Shown piece by piece: positions 15,202 to 24,550 of a stretch of 64,000 nt of DNA. Positions within the stretch are counted from its first letter, which is position 1; every line of letters starts with the position of its first letter. The translations under genes and the position numbers were made by a program. The notes under the pieces were generated by a model, which had not been told where the DNA came from, ran no database searches, and worked only from the letters and a program-made list of their open reading frames with translations. Origin of the DNA: Crocinitomicaceae bacterium (GTDB lineage: Bacteria > Bacteroidota > Bacteroidia > Flavobacteriales_G > Salibacteraceae); NCBI GenBank assembly GCA_002713215.1, contig PAVO01000014.1:1-64000 (forward strand), written 5' to 3'.

Positions 15202-18024
15202 CTAATGAACCATGAGTTTTATTGTGCGATCGAAGGAACTACTTTTTAAATTGACAAAATAAGTTCCGGGGTTTAAATCTTCCAGGGAAACAGGGATATT
15301 GTTTTCACCTATCGTCAATTCTCCAAGGTCAATGGATTTTACCACTTGAGCCATTTCATTATAGACACTAAGCACAAACGGTTCCTGTTTTTCAATTTTG
15401 GCCGATACAGATGTTTTCCCCCCTGCCGGGTTAGGATATGCCCGCATTACATTCTTAAACTTTAATAGATCATCATCAATGCTGTTTCCTGGGGTGGAAT
15501 TGGTAACGTAGGTAGAAAAAATCCCTCTTCCATGTGTGGCAATTGCCATATAATTATCGCTATCACGAATATCTAGTTTTTCTACTACCGTATTGCCAAT
15601 TTCCTTTTCTGCCTGCTCTACCCAAACCGTATTGTGACCATCCAGTTTATAGGTTGCATAAAGCCCCGTGCTGGTACCTGCAAAATAGGTAATTCCATCA
15701 TAAGTTTTAGCAATAGCAACAGTACGTACAGAAGGTCCGTTTCCTTGCCCGAGTGCAAGGTCAGGAATTCCTGGCGCCAAAGTATCTTCCAAATTCCCAG
15801 CTACTCCTTCCCAGGTATTGCCACCATTTTCGCTGTAGTAAATGCTGTATTTGTTGTAATTTGAAAAGCAAACCAGAATTTTCTCTCCATCATCCGGATG
15901 TACTGCGATATCACTAACATAAACTCCAGCCCGATATTGTGTAATTCGGGGCAATTCAACCCAATTGATTGTTCCATTTGCGTTATCTATTCTATACATG
16001 GTGGCATTATTACAACCCACATATAGCCTGTGGTTTGGATTGTTTCTGCTTGTCTTAAGGGTAGTAATTCTACCGCTTATTACTGCTGATAAATCAACCC
16101 AGCCGGAAGCAGAAGGACTTCTTCTGTTTGCTAAAGGTATACTGCCCAGGTTGTTGTGTCTTTTTACAACGTTTTGGCTCTTTAGTAGATCGTAATAGGC
16201 CATGTACATTACGTTGTTGTCGTTGTAGTCTAACGTATATGGATTAATGAACGAATAATTATCTTCAGTTCCGGGATACTCCATGCGCTGATACGAGTTT
16301 TTAGAACCATTATCGTTCATCTTTACCTTGTAAGTTGCGCCATTCTGAGAAGACATATAGTAAATTCCACCACCTTGTTGGCTGTTCCCTTTTTGCACAG
16401 CACAATACGAACCGTCGCTTTTCAACGGATCGCTCCAATCTTTTGTATTAACATCGCTATTGGTATACTGAGTTCCGTTGTCCTGGGTACCTCCTAATAC
16501 AACAGAATTCTTAGTCTCATGATCAATTGCTACCGTATAAAACTGGGAGGTAACATAGCCGTTGTTTTTCCATTCCCAAACCACTTTAGTTGCCGTGCAA
16601 TTTCGGGTAAAATGGATTCCACCATCGGTTGCGCTTATCATTTCATTGCCACTGTTTCCTCTAAAAACAATCGCATGATTGTCAGGATGATGGTTCGGGT
16701 ATCGGTATTCATCAGGATTGCTAAAAGGCTCGGGGTTGTAACCACCAATTTGGGTGGTTGTAGTTTTAGAACTAAATCCGTTGGTGGATCGGAAAAGGTT
16801 TGTGCTTCCAATAAAAACAATGTTGTAATTGTTGGGTTTAACCTTAACGACCAGGTTATAATTCCCTTGACTGTTGAACGAATAGTATAGGTTGGTGTGG
16901 CTTGGAATATTCGCTGAACGATTAGACCACCTTCCACCCGAACCATTACCGTCGCCCGAAAGGTATTCGTATTGATAAAGGCTTGAATATTCGGTTGAAG
17001 GTTGTCCCGGGTTTGCCGCAGAACCAGTTCCAGGTGTTCGCATCAACACGTAGAGGATATTGTTGTTACTTGGGGCAATATCAAAAACTACACGTTGCAT
17101 GTTACTTGGAACTTTTCCACTGCTGATATTGATCCAGTTTTTACCATCTACTGATCTCCAGATTCCCACATTTCCAGCAAATGTGCTGTTACCAATTGCG
17201 GCATATACAACTCCTGATGAAGTAACACCAACCCAGGCAAAACCTGCCGGCGAACTTCCTCCCAATTCCTTTTCCCAGGATTGGCCACCATCTTCACTTC
17301 TCATAATGGCTCCATTGGCCGCTACATATATCTCTTCTTTATTTAGGTTAGATGGGTCAATGGCCATGTTCCAGATATAACTCCAGTCCGACGGTATTTT
17401 TGGGTCATTTGTAGCTGTACTGGAAAGAAGTTTCCATGATTCACCATTGTCTGTTGATTTATAGACACCATTGCCTTGCAAATACGCTGATCCATGGTGA
17501 CCAGCGCTAGAATAATTACCCTCTCCCGTTGCATAGTACCAGGTTTTTTCATGACCGGTCCGGGTATCCTGAACAAGCGCTGTAACATTTTGCATGGCAT
17601 GTTTGTCGCTGGTCATTTTCCAAGTAGCGCCGTTATTTTCACTTTTCCATACTCCTCCGTTTACTCCACCTGCCAGCAGTACTTGTAGGTTGGTAACATC
17701 GTAACTAATTGCCCGAGTTCTTCCACCAGTGTTATGAGGACCTCTTAAACTATAGGTCAATTCTTCTCCCCGGGAACTTATATCCGCTTTTGGTAAAGTT
17801 TTAGCAAAAAGGAACTCTCTTTCTCTAATTCCTTGAGGAATTTCACCTGTTTCCGGATCCATTAATCGCTCATGCATCCATTTAGCAAGTTGTTCTTGTT
17901 TTTCATCAACTTGTTGTTCAACAATATTTTCAGGTGAATTCCCATTAAACTTGAATAAAAGAAAAGCGGAAATTATTACTAAAATGAAGAGGGCGAAAAC
18001 CCTTAATTTGCTTGATATATTCAT
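15202..18024 (-). CDS. Large secreted Asp-box (BNR/VPS10-like) protein with T9SS sorting domain, paralog A
   Basis: A 940-residue secreted protein. An N-terminal hydrophobic segment (about 9-25) acts as signal or anchor. After it comes a conserved stretch with DPETGEIP and REREFLFAK, also found in the neighbouring paralog. The body is a multi-bladed propeller built from Asp-box repeats such as SENNGATW, STDNGESW, SEDGGQSW and SENGGNTW. The last ~75 residues are a type A T9SS sorting domain (starts YPNPAGG, ends RTIKLMVH). It should be exported by T9SS, then cleaved or attached to the cell surface. Enzymatic activity cannot be claimed: sortilin-like propellers can be binding proteins. Confidence 0.85.
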   Translation of the reverse strand: MNISSKLRVFALFILVIISAFLLFKFNGNSPENIVEQQVDEKQEQLAKWMHERLMDPETGEIPQGIREREFLFAKTLPKADISSRGEELTYSLRGPHNTGGRTRAISYDVTNLQVLLAGGVNGGVWKSENNGATWKMTSDKHAMQNVTALVQDTRTGHEKTWYYATGEGNYSSAGHHGSAYLQGNGVYKSTDNGESWKLLSSTATNDPKIPSDWSYIWNMAIDPSNLNKEEIYVAANGAIMRSEDGGQSWEKELGGSSPAGFAWVGVTSSGVVYAAIGNSTFAGNVGIWRSVDGKNWINISSGKVPSNMQRVVFDIAPSNNNILYVLMRTPGTGSAANPGQPSTEYSSLYQYEYLSGDGNGSGGRWSNRSANIPSHTNLYYSFNSQGNYNLVVKVKPNNYNIVFIGSTNLFRSTNGFSSKTTTTQIGGYNPEPFSNPDEYRYPNHHPDNHAIVFRGNSGNEMISATDGGIHFTRNCTATKVVWEWKNNGYVTSQFYTVAIDHETKNSVVLGGTQDNGTQYTNSDVNTKDWSDPLKSDGSYCAVQKGNSQQGGGIYYMSSQNGATYKVKMNDNGSKNSYQRMEYPGTEDNYSFINPYTLDYNDNNVMYMAYYDLLKSQNVVKRHNNLGSIPLANRRSPSASGWVDLSAVISGRITTLKTSRNNPNHRLYVGCNNATMYRIDNANGTINWVELPRITQYRAGVYVSDIAVHPDDGEKILVCFSNYNKYSIYYSENGGNTWEGVAGNLEDTLAPGIPDLALGQGNGPSVRTVAIAKTYDGITYFAGTSTGLYATYKLDGHNTVWVEQAEKEIGNTVVEKLDIRDSDNYMAIATHGRGIFSTYVTNSTPGNSIDDDLLKFKNVMRAYPNPAGGKTSVSAKIEKQEPFVLSVYNEMAQVVKSIDLGELTIGENNIPVSLEDLNPGTYFVNLKSSSFDRTIKLMVH

Positions 18025-18142
18025 TTAATTCAATCTATTAGCTTTAATTGTCGAGAGGAGAATATAGAGCCTTTTTTATGCAGCACGAAACTAAGTCATC
18101 TCAGCGTAAGTACTAAGCGTTCCAAAGAACGTTTGGCTAAGA

Positions 18143-20857
18143 TTAATTCAATAAAACTTTTTGCCTGAAATAAACCTGGCCATTGCCCTCAATCTGAAGG
18201 ACGTAAATTCCTTTAGCGAGTTGGCTAATTGACAAGCTATTTGTTTTTGCATCGATTGAACCCGAAATAGTTACTTTACCTAAAGAATTGTAAAGTTTGT
18301 AATGCTGGTTATCAGATAGATTTTCTAATTCAATATTGAGAATATCGTTTGTCGGGTTGGGGAATACTTTTACGTTAATGGCAGCGACGGTATTTTTTAC
18401 ATAACTTGCATATCCGGATTTTGTTAAGTGCGTACGAAATACACCTGCGCCAAACGTTGAAACCCATAATGAACTGTCAAGCTCCCTGTATTTGATATCG
18501 GAAACCACATTGTTTTGAATGGAATGCTGGGCTACGTGCTCCCAATTGGTATTCATACTATCCAGGTTTTTGGTTTGAAAAAGACCAACGCTAGTTCCTA
18601 CAAAATAAATGGTAGAATCAATAGTGTGAACAATTTTACCTACCCGGCAAGATGGACCGTTATTCAGATATTCGAATCCTGATGGGAGTCCGGGTGTAGG
18701 TGTTCCTTCCAGGTTTCCAGAGATATTGGACCAGTTTGTACCACCATTGTTGCTATAAAAAATGCTGTAGGTATTGTAATTCGAGAAGACAACCATTAAA
18801 CGATTAGAATTATTAGGATCGACTGAAATACTATTGATGTACCCCCTACCATCAATTGAGTTGGTAATGTCGGTCGTAGTAGGATTCGATTTTATGTTTT
18901 CAATTTTTAGAATACTCCCACTGGTACTGCCTAAATAGATTATCCCTTTTTCGCTTTCAGCTACTACAATTGCGGAAGGTTGAAACCCTGAAGGAAGGCT
19001 GTATTTGTTCCAATTTTTTGTTTGTTTGTCAAAAGTGTCATCCACTACTATTTCATTTAATTTCTCGTTCCACCAAAGCTCTTCTCTAATAGGAAGGTAC
19101 ATGGTGTTGTTATCATGAGGATCAAGGATATAAGGATTTATAAACAGGTAGTTAGCAGAGGTCAGGGGATCAATTCTTTTCCAATTGGTTCGTTCCCCAT
19201 TTTTATCGATTACAATTTTTGCAATACCATCAAGTTGCTTGGAGGCATAAATTACTGAATCAACCGGGCTAAATGCGCAAAATGCACCATCGTAAGACAT
19301 GGGAAGGGTCCAGGGTGCAGTAGACTTTCCTGTAACCGAAAGCAATGTTCCATTGTCTTGCAAGCCACCCATTAACCGGTTCGATTTTTTTTGTTGATCG
19401 ATGGTTAGGGTATAAAACTGGGTAGAGGCATAGGATGTATTTAAAGATTCCCAGGTAACCGAAGTTGCATAAAGATTTTGAGTGCGGTGAATTCCGCCGT
19501 CACTGCCCGTTAAAAGGATTTTTGAATTTGCTGGGTGGAACACTATCGTTTGTAAATCGGGATGGTGGTTGGGGTACAATTGAAAGTCCGGGATTTTGGT
19601 TTTTTCTCCATAACCTCCGGCATACCTTGTATTGGTATCGGTTTTAAACCCGTCGTCAGATAAATACAAATTGGTTCCTCCAATAGCAACTAAATTTGAA
19701 TCATGGGGTGAGACAGCTATATCCATGCAATAAGCACTCTGGGAGATATAATCATCAAACTGTTCGGGACCGGTAGGAAGATTTGCCGATAGGTTTTCCC
19801 ACTTTCCATCGGAGCCGGTTCCATTTCCTTTCAAATAGGTGTATTTGTATAAACTGTGGTGTTCAACCGAACCTCTAAAGTCATACCCAGCTTTACCTTT
19901 ATTGGGGGTTACTGCAAGGACATAAATTCGCTCACCATTGAATTGGTCATCAGTTGCTAAAACAATTCGCCCTGTTTGTGCAGGTATGGTTCCTGAACTA
20001 ATGTTGATCCAGGTAGTTCCATTGGTACTTCTAAAGATCCCATAGTTGCTGAATGCATTGTTATCAAACGATGCATACCAGGTGCCGGATGTTGTTTGAG
20101 CCAGGTCAGTAAACCCGCCTGAGGTAGAGGTAGTACCTTGTACGAGCTTCCAGTTAATTCCTTTGTCCTTGCTTTGGTAGATTCCTGACGTGTTGGCAAG
20201 GTACACATCGGAGTTTTGGTTGGAAACTATAATTCTCCACCCTCTATCAGTGGAATCTTTGGTTTGTGGAGAAGGGTTTCGAAGTGAGTTTAAGGTGATC
20301 CAGGTTTTCCCTCCATCGGTAGATTTAAGAATTCCATCACCGGCATAGGCCGAGTTTCCGGAAATTTGATTTCCTCCGCGAAGTTCTCCGGTACAGGCAT
20401 ACCAGGTGTTTTCCGAACCCGTGTTTTTATCCTGTGCAATTGAAGTAATGGCCAGGTTTTGTTCCCTGGTACTCACTTTGTTCCAGGACTTGCCCCCATC
20501 TTCACTTCTGAATATTCCACCACTTGCTGAACCCGCCAGTAATACCATGTGGTTTGTAATATCATATTGCAAGGCTCTTGTTCGGCCACCTATATTGTTC
20601 GGGCCTAACCATTCCCACTTTAGATGTTGAGACCTACTTTCGCTGGCAACTGAATTAGCGAACTCCAATTCTCTGGAACGAACATTATTCGGGATTTTAC
20701 CGGTTTGCGGATCGGCAAGCATTTGATTTTCCCAAATAGCTCGTTGTTTACTATTGGTCATAGCTTCACCGGTAATGGAATTGTTTTTTCTTTGGAGTAA
20801 TAAAAATCCTAAACCGGCTAGAAATACAATTGCTACGGAAATAATTCCTTTTTTCAT
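18143..20857 (-). CDS. Large secreted Asp-box (BNR/VPS10-like) protein with T9SS sorting domain, paralog B
   Basis: A 904-residue paralog of the gene downstream. It has the same order: N-terminal hydrophobic helix (about 4-21), the shared motif DPQTGKIP plus RSRELEFAN, then Asp-box repeats (SEDGGKSW, STDGGKTW, SKDKGINW, SNNGGTNW), then a T9SS type A sorting domain opening FPNPTNDIL and ending in KVLLN. Shared signature stretches such as PNHHPD and LDPHDNN/LDYNDNN show that the two arose by tandem duplication. They are 118 bp apart on the same strand. Cargo role on the cell surface or outside the cell; substrate unknown. Confidence 0.85.
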   Translation of the reverse strand: MKKGIISVAIVFLAGLGFLLLQRKNNSITGEAMTNSKQRAIWENQMLADPQTGKIPNNVRSRELEFANSVASESRSQHLKWEWLGPNNIGGRTRALQYDITNHMVLLAGSASGGIFRSEDGGKSWNKVSTREQNLAITSIAQDKNTGSENTWYACTGELRGGNQISGNSAYAGDGILKSTDGGKTWITLNSLRNPSPQTKDSTDRGWRIIVSNQNSDVYLANTSGIYQSKDKGINWKLVQGTTSTSGGFTDLAQTTSGTWYASFDNNAFSNYGIFRSTNGTTWINISSGTIPAQTGRIVLATDDQFNGERIYVLAVTPNKGKAGYDFRGSVEHHSLYKYTYLKGNGTGSDGKWENLSANLPTGPEQFDDYISQSAYCMDIAVSPHDSNLVAIGGTNLYLSDDGFKTDTNTRYAGGYGEKTKIPDFQLYPNHHPDLQTIVFHPANSKILLTGSDGGIHRTQNLYATSVTWESLNTSYASTQFYTLTIDQQKKSNRLMGGLQDNGTLLSVTGKSTAPWTLPMSYDGAFCAFSPVDSVIYASKQLDGIAKIVIDKNGERTNWKRIDPLTSANYLFINPYILDPHDNNTMYLPIREELWWNEKLNEIVVDDTFDKQTKNWNKYSLPSGFQPSAIVVAESEKGIIYLGSTSGSILKIENIKSNPTTTDITNSIDGRGYINSISVDPNNSNRLMVVFSNYNTYSIFYSNNGGTNWSNISGNLEGTPTPGLPSGFEYLNNGPSCRVGKIVHTIDSTIYFVGTSVGLFQTKNLDSMNTNWEHVAQHSIQNNVVSDIKYRELDSSLWVSTFGAGVFRTHLTKSGYASYVKNTVAAINVKVFPNPTNDILNIELENLSDNQHYKLYNSLGKVTISGSIDAKTNSLSISQLAKGIYVLQIEGNGQVYFRQKVLLN

Positions 20858-20894
20858 AAATAAATGTTACTGGAAATAAACCAGGTTTACTGCA

Positions 20895-21860
20895 CTAGAC
20901 TTTTTGACTTTCTTTCTTAAGAATATCTCCCACCTTACCTTCAAGTTTTGTATAGGCATCAATATCGTTAATGTTTATGTGGGTACTTCCATCTTCAAAT
21001 ACCTTATACGCAGGTTTAAATTTAGCGTTAAAAATAATTTCCTTAAGTGTATAAGAATATCGGCTATGAACCTCCTGACTGAAAGAATCATCAAAGCCTT
21101 TGATGAGTACAACCACCTGTGGGTTCAACTTTATCACCTCCGAAGCAGATTTCCCATATAGTGGACTGCCTTCATCAATAGGATGAACAATAGTCCAGTT
21201 TAGGGGGAAGAAATCAATTTTGTTGATGGCTAAATTCAATTGATCGTATGATCGAATATACATACCATTTACCTTCCTTGAGGTGGCTAAGAGCACCTTG
21301 GCACTCATGTCCATCAAAAGATTGTCCCTCCGGTTGACTATTCTAAACATGAGGGCAAATCCGTTTTCATAGGGTGCTAATAGAATGTTTTTGCTGTATT
21401 TAATGCGAGCGGATGGCTTACTAAACCGACCGTAGAGAAGTCCAGTAGCAATAGAAAAACTCATAAATCCAAACATGGCCTGAAACCCGGCAATTATATT
21501 GATGTCCGTAGCAATTGGAGATAATCCTCCGTAGCCAAGGGTTGTAAATGTCTGAAAGGAAAAGAAAATGGCTATCAAAAAGTCGTTGGTGGTATCCAGG
21601 TCATTAACTCCGGCTAGGCCATCTATTCCGGCAATCAGATAAAGAACGGCAAACAGTCCATTAGCAACGATATACCCTCCTATAAGAACCAACACAAATT
21701 GAGTCCAGGAAACATTTAAAAGAAAGTGATAGAGGTTGTTAATTTTGCTTCCAACACCTTCGCGCACCACATTAAAGGTGCCATCAGGATTAATTATCCT
21801 GGTGGTTTTTCCATCATATTTTTCACCTAACCCCGGATCTTGTAAATGCGTATCCGCCAT
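20895..21860 (-). CDS. Inward-rectifier (KirBac-type) potassium channel
   Basis: A 321-residue channel subunit. TM1 spans about 53-77, the pore helix leads to the selectivity filter TLGYG at 107-111, TM2 spans about 121-145, and residues 146-310 form the cytoplasmic immunoglobulin-like domain characteristic of Kir channels (for example FALMFRIVNRRDNLL and WTIVHPIDEGSPLYG). A tetramer would conduct K+ across the inner membrane. The filter has Leu where TIGYG is usual, a conservative change. It lies 93 bp downstream of the response-regulator gene on the same strand and might belong to its transcript. Confidence 0.93.
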   Translation of the reverse strand: MADTHLQDPGLGEKYDGKTTRIINPDGTFNVVREGVGSKINNLYHFLLNVSWTQFVLVLIGGYIVANGLFAVLYLIAGIDGLAGVNDLDTTNDFLIAIFFSFQTFTTLGYGGLSPIATDINIIAGFQAMFGFMSFSIATGLLYGRFSKPSARIKYSKNILLAPYENGFALMFRIVNRRDNLLMDMSAKVLLATSRKVNGMYIRSYDQLNLAINKIDFFPLNWTIVHPIDEGSPLYGKSASEVIKLNPQVVVLIKGFDDSFSQEVHSRYSYTLKEIIFNAKFKPAYKVFEDGSTHININDIDAYTKLEGKVGDILKKESQKV

Positions 21861-21953
21861 TATTCAAATATATGCTTCTGAATGAATTTATAAAATAGGG
21901 TAGAGTGGTAGTCAGATTACTTTTCTATCAATAAGTTTGAGTTCGCTGATTTT

Positions 21954-22658
21954 CTAGTCGTTACGCAGTGAAAATCCAATTTTTGGAATAGTATCAATAC
22001 GCAGGCTTTTATCCGCTTGTAAATACTTTCTAAGGCGCGAAACAAAAACATCCATGCTTCTACCCAGGAAGTAGTCATTTTCCCCCCAAATTAGCTTTAA
22101 TGCAATTTCCCGTTCCAGCGTCTGATTAAGGTTTAAGCATAGCAAACGCAATAAATCGGCTTCCTTTGAGGTTAAGGTTTTAGTTACATTCCCAATGGTT
22201 AGTTCCAGATTGTTATAATCGAATGTTATACTGCCCGGAGTATAAACCTCTTTTACTACGTCGGTTCTCTTTTTCTGAAATCGGGTGGCCCTCTTTATAA
22301 CCGCATCAATACGAGCAACCAGCTCTGCCATCACAAACGGTTTGGATAGGTAGTCGTCTCCTCCAGCCTTGTAACCCTCTGCCTTGTCATCAATAGAACC
22401 TTTGGCAGTTAGAAAAATGATCGGAATGTCCGGGTTAATCACCCTGATTTCTTTTGCCAGTGAATAGCCATCCTTTTTGGGAAGCATTACATCCAGAATA
22501 CACAAGTCAAAATAGTTGGAATAGAATTGTTCAAACCCGGCGACACCATCTTTTGCCCACGTTATTTCAAATCCGCTTTCTTTAAGGTTATCTTTTATCA
22601 CAAAGCCTAGGCTTGGGTCATCTTCTACCAGAAGTATTGATTTTTTTTCAGTTTGCAT
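21954..22658 (-). CDS. OmpR-family response regulator (RprY-like)
   Basis: A 234-residue regulator: receiver domain (1-120) with the phospho-acceptor Asp56 (ILDVMLP, 54-60), the acidic pair VEDD at 11-14 and Lys in LSKPF; then a winged-helix DNA-binding domain (about 138-232) containing LTSKEADLLRLLCLN. It is 4 bp downstream of the kinase gene and surely its partner. The pair resembles RprX/RprY of Bacteroides in kinase layout. Since the kinase gene is transcribed divergently from the copper-uptake genes, that operon is a plausible target. Confidence 0.93.
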   Translation of the reverse strand: MQTEKKSILLVEDDPSLGFVIKDNLKESGFEITWAKDGVAGFEQFYSNYFDLCILDVMLPKKDGYSLAKEIRVINPDIPIIFLTAKGSIDDKAEGYKAGGDDYLSKPFVMAELVARIDAVIKRATRFQKKRTDVVKEVYTPGSITFDYNNLELTIGNVTKTLTSKEADLLRLLCLNLNQTLEREIALKLIWGENDYFLGRSMDVFVSRLRKYLQADKSLRIDTIPKIGFSLRND

Positions 22659-22662
22659 ATTG

Positions 22663-23937
22663 CTACTTATTGGGGAGTTTTAAGCAAAATGTACTTCCCT
22701 CTTTTAATTTACTTTTTACGCTTATTTCACCACCATGCTCTTCAACCATTATTTTAACGTAATGGAGTCCAAGACCAAATCCTTTCACATTGTGTACATT
22801 GCCTGTTGGAACCCTATAAAAGCGATCAAAGATTAGTTTGCTCACTTCCGGTGAGAGTCCGATACCGTTATCCTGAATTTCCACAATTATATTCCCGTTT
22901 TTATTTTTCGTGCTGATCATAATATGAGGCAGGTGTTCGCAATACTTAATGGCATTGTCTATTAAGTTGGTAATGATATTGCTAAAATGGGTTTCATCTC
23001 CATTAATGGTGCAATTGGTTGCCATGAGTTTTGTGTTGATGTGCCCATTCTTTTCATCGAGCAGGGGTGTAAAATTGCTAATGACCTCCTGTATCATTTT
23101 ATGGACATCCAGTTCAATCAACTTCAGGTCGACCTTATCCTTTTCCAGGGAGGCTATTTGCAGCACCTTTTCAACCTGTCGTTGCATTCTCAGGTTTTCA
23201 CGTTGGATGATGGCTGCGTAGTTCTTAAGTCGGTCCGGTTGCCCGGTAATTTGAGTGTCCATAAGTACCTCTGATGAAAGTGCAATGGTAGAAATTGGGG
23301 TTTTTAATTCGTGGGTCATGTTATTGATAAAATCCGTTTTTATTTCGCTCAGCCTTTTCTGCCTTAAGATTACACTTATGGTATAGGCGAAAAAAAGGAC
23401 TATGATGAGTAATAAGAGCGAAGAATAGAACCAAAATTTCAATCGGCCCAAAACAATTTCGGATTTATTGGGAAAATACACCGAGAAATAATGCCCATCC
23501 TCACTTTTCCAGTTCACCTTTATACTTGGATCCTCTTTTTCCTGGGCTTTTCCCTGATTGATGTATACAGCCTTGGTATAAATCACAGAGTCATTGAAAC
23601 AGTCGTATAAGTTGTACTCAAAGTCGAGATTGATTTCCTGATTCTTAAACTCCCGTGTCAAAACCTGCTCTGCATAATATGGGTCCAACGGTTCAAGAAT
23701 TTTAACTACAAAAGTGCTTTTGTCTATTTGCTTTACGGGGTCCACCATATAGGTTGAATCTCCCAAATGGTACTGGATTTCTTTGGAAACAAGCTTCAAG
23801 GACTTTGTTATGTCATAGTTTACCTGAGTTTCCTGAAGGCGATAAGCACGCATTACCCAAATGGTTTGAACCACCAGCAAGGCACTTAATAATAGTGCCG
23901 CGAGAACAATAATGGAACGAATGGTACTTCTCTTCAC
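22663..23937 (-). CDS. Membrane sensor histidine kinase (RprX-like)
   Basis: A 424-residue kinase. TM1 is at about 8-28, a periplasmic sensor of about 138 residues follows, and TM2 is at 168-191. The HisKA motif MTHELKTP holds the phospho-acceptor His209. The HATPase has an N-box (NLIDNAIKY), G1 (DNGIGL) and G2 (GFGLGLHYVK). The periplasmic part is not rich in Met, His or Cys, so direct metal sensing is not evident. It forms an operon with the response regulator and shares a 107-bp divergent intergenic region with the copper-uptake genes. Confidence 0.93.
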   Translation of the reverse strand: MKRSTIRSIIVLAALLLSALLVVQTIWVMRAYRLQETQVNYDITKSLKLVSKEIQYHLGDSTYMVDPVKQIDKSTFVVKILEPLDPYYAEQVLTREFKNQEINLDFEYNLYDCFNDSVIYTKAVYINQGKAQEKEDPSIKVNWKSEDGHYFSVYFPNKSEIVLGRLKFWFYSSLLLLIIVLFFAYTISVILRQKRLSEIKTDFINNMTHELKTPISTIALSSEVLMDTQITGQPDRLKNYAAIIQRENLRMQRQVEKVLQIASLEKDKVDLKLIELDVHKMIQEVISNFTPLLDEKNGHINTKLMATNCTINGDETHFSNIITNLIDNAIKYCEHLPHIMISTKNKNGNIIVEIQDNGIGLSPEVSKLIFDRFYRVPTGNVHNVKGFGLGLHYVKIMVEEHGGEISVKSKLKEGSTFCLKLPNK

Positions 23938-23996
23938 AGCTTCAAATTAATTGAATAAAAAAGGATTTGGTTGTTTATTTAACATATCATTTAAAG

Positions 23997-24010
23997 GTGA
24001 TAAAAATCAC
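23997..24010. promoter_or_regulatory. GTGA-N6-TCAC palindrome in the divergent kinase/copper promoter region
   Basis: GTGAT (23997-24001), AAAA, ATCAC (24006-24010) is a perfect 5-4-5 inverted repeat. It equals the core of the CRP-type consensus TGTGA-N6-TCACA and resembles FNR sites (TTGAT-N4-ATCAA). It lies 34 bp before the small Cys-protein start and 59 bp before the kinase start. A Crp/Fnr-family regulator is a reasonable candidate; none is encoded in the window. Confidence 0.45.
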
Positions 24011-24044
24011 AAATTAAATCCTGATTATTGGTGAAATTTGTTTC

Positions 24045-24419
24045 GTGAAGTTAATCAGAATCATAGCAATTTCGTTTCTCAGCCTCATGGTTGGGTTTTC
24101 GGGATACAACCTGAATAAGCTGGTAGATTACCTGATTAACTTCGAAGAAATTAGTAATGAGTTGTGTGAAAACCAGGATACCGATATAACCCAGTGTAAT
24201 GGTATCTGCTATTTGGTCGATCAAATCATCGAAGTGCAAAAGCCAGATGAGGGTATTACTATGGAATACGTTCAGCTGAATTTAGACTTTCATTTTTACT
24301 TTTTTCAAGGTGCAGAAGAGCTCGCAAGTGTTAGATCAGTGGTTCTTCATTCATTTGACTTTCTGGCTCGCGAAACCTGCAGTGGTTACTTTGAGCAAGC
24401 TGTTCCCCCTCCTTGTTAG
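24045..24419 (+). CDS. Small membrane-anchored Cys protein of the copper locus
   Basis: A 124-residue protein starting at a GTG. An N-terminal hydrophobic segment (3-20) acts as signal or anchor. Cys51 and Cys55 lie in QCNGICYL, a variant of the CNGKCYL motif seen in small Bacteroidota proteins encoded next to metal-related TonB receptors; Cys41 is nearby and the C-terminus ends in VPPPC. The CxxxC spacing suits Cu(I) binding. No better start exists, because the hydrophobic segment begins immediately. It is the first gene of a three-gene plus-strand set with a lipoprotein and a receptor. Copper handling is inferred from context. Confidence 0.6.
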   Translation: MKLIRIIAISFLSLMVGFSGYNLNKLVDYLINFEEISNELCENQDTDITQCNGICYLVDQIIEVQKPDEGITMEYVQLNLDFHFYFFQGAEELASVRSVVLHSFDFLARETCSGYFEQAVPPPC

Positions 24420-24550
24420 TTATTATATAGTCCACCATAATTCCAACAACGTGAGTGTATTTATGCGCTCAAGTCAAATTAAAATGGTTTATACCCGCAT
24501 GTTTAATTCCGGGATAATAAATCGATTAAGTAACTATATAATAAACTACA

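Noticed and set aside
18118-18131. CGTTC-CAAA-GAACG hairpin downstream of T9SS paralog B as a terminator
   Set aside because: Short stem with no T-tract on the minus strand; not enough to call termination.
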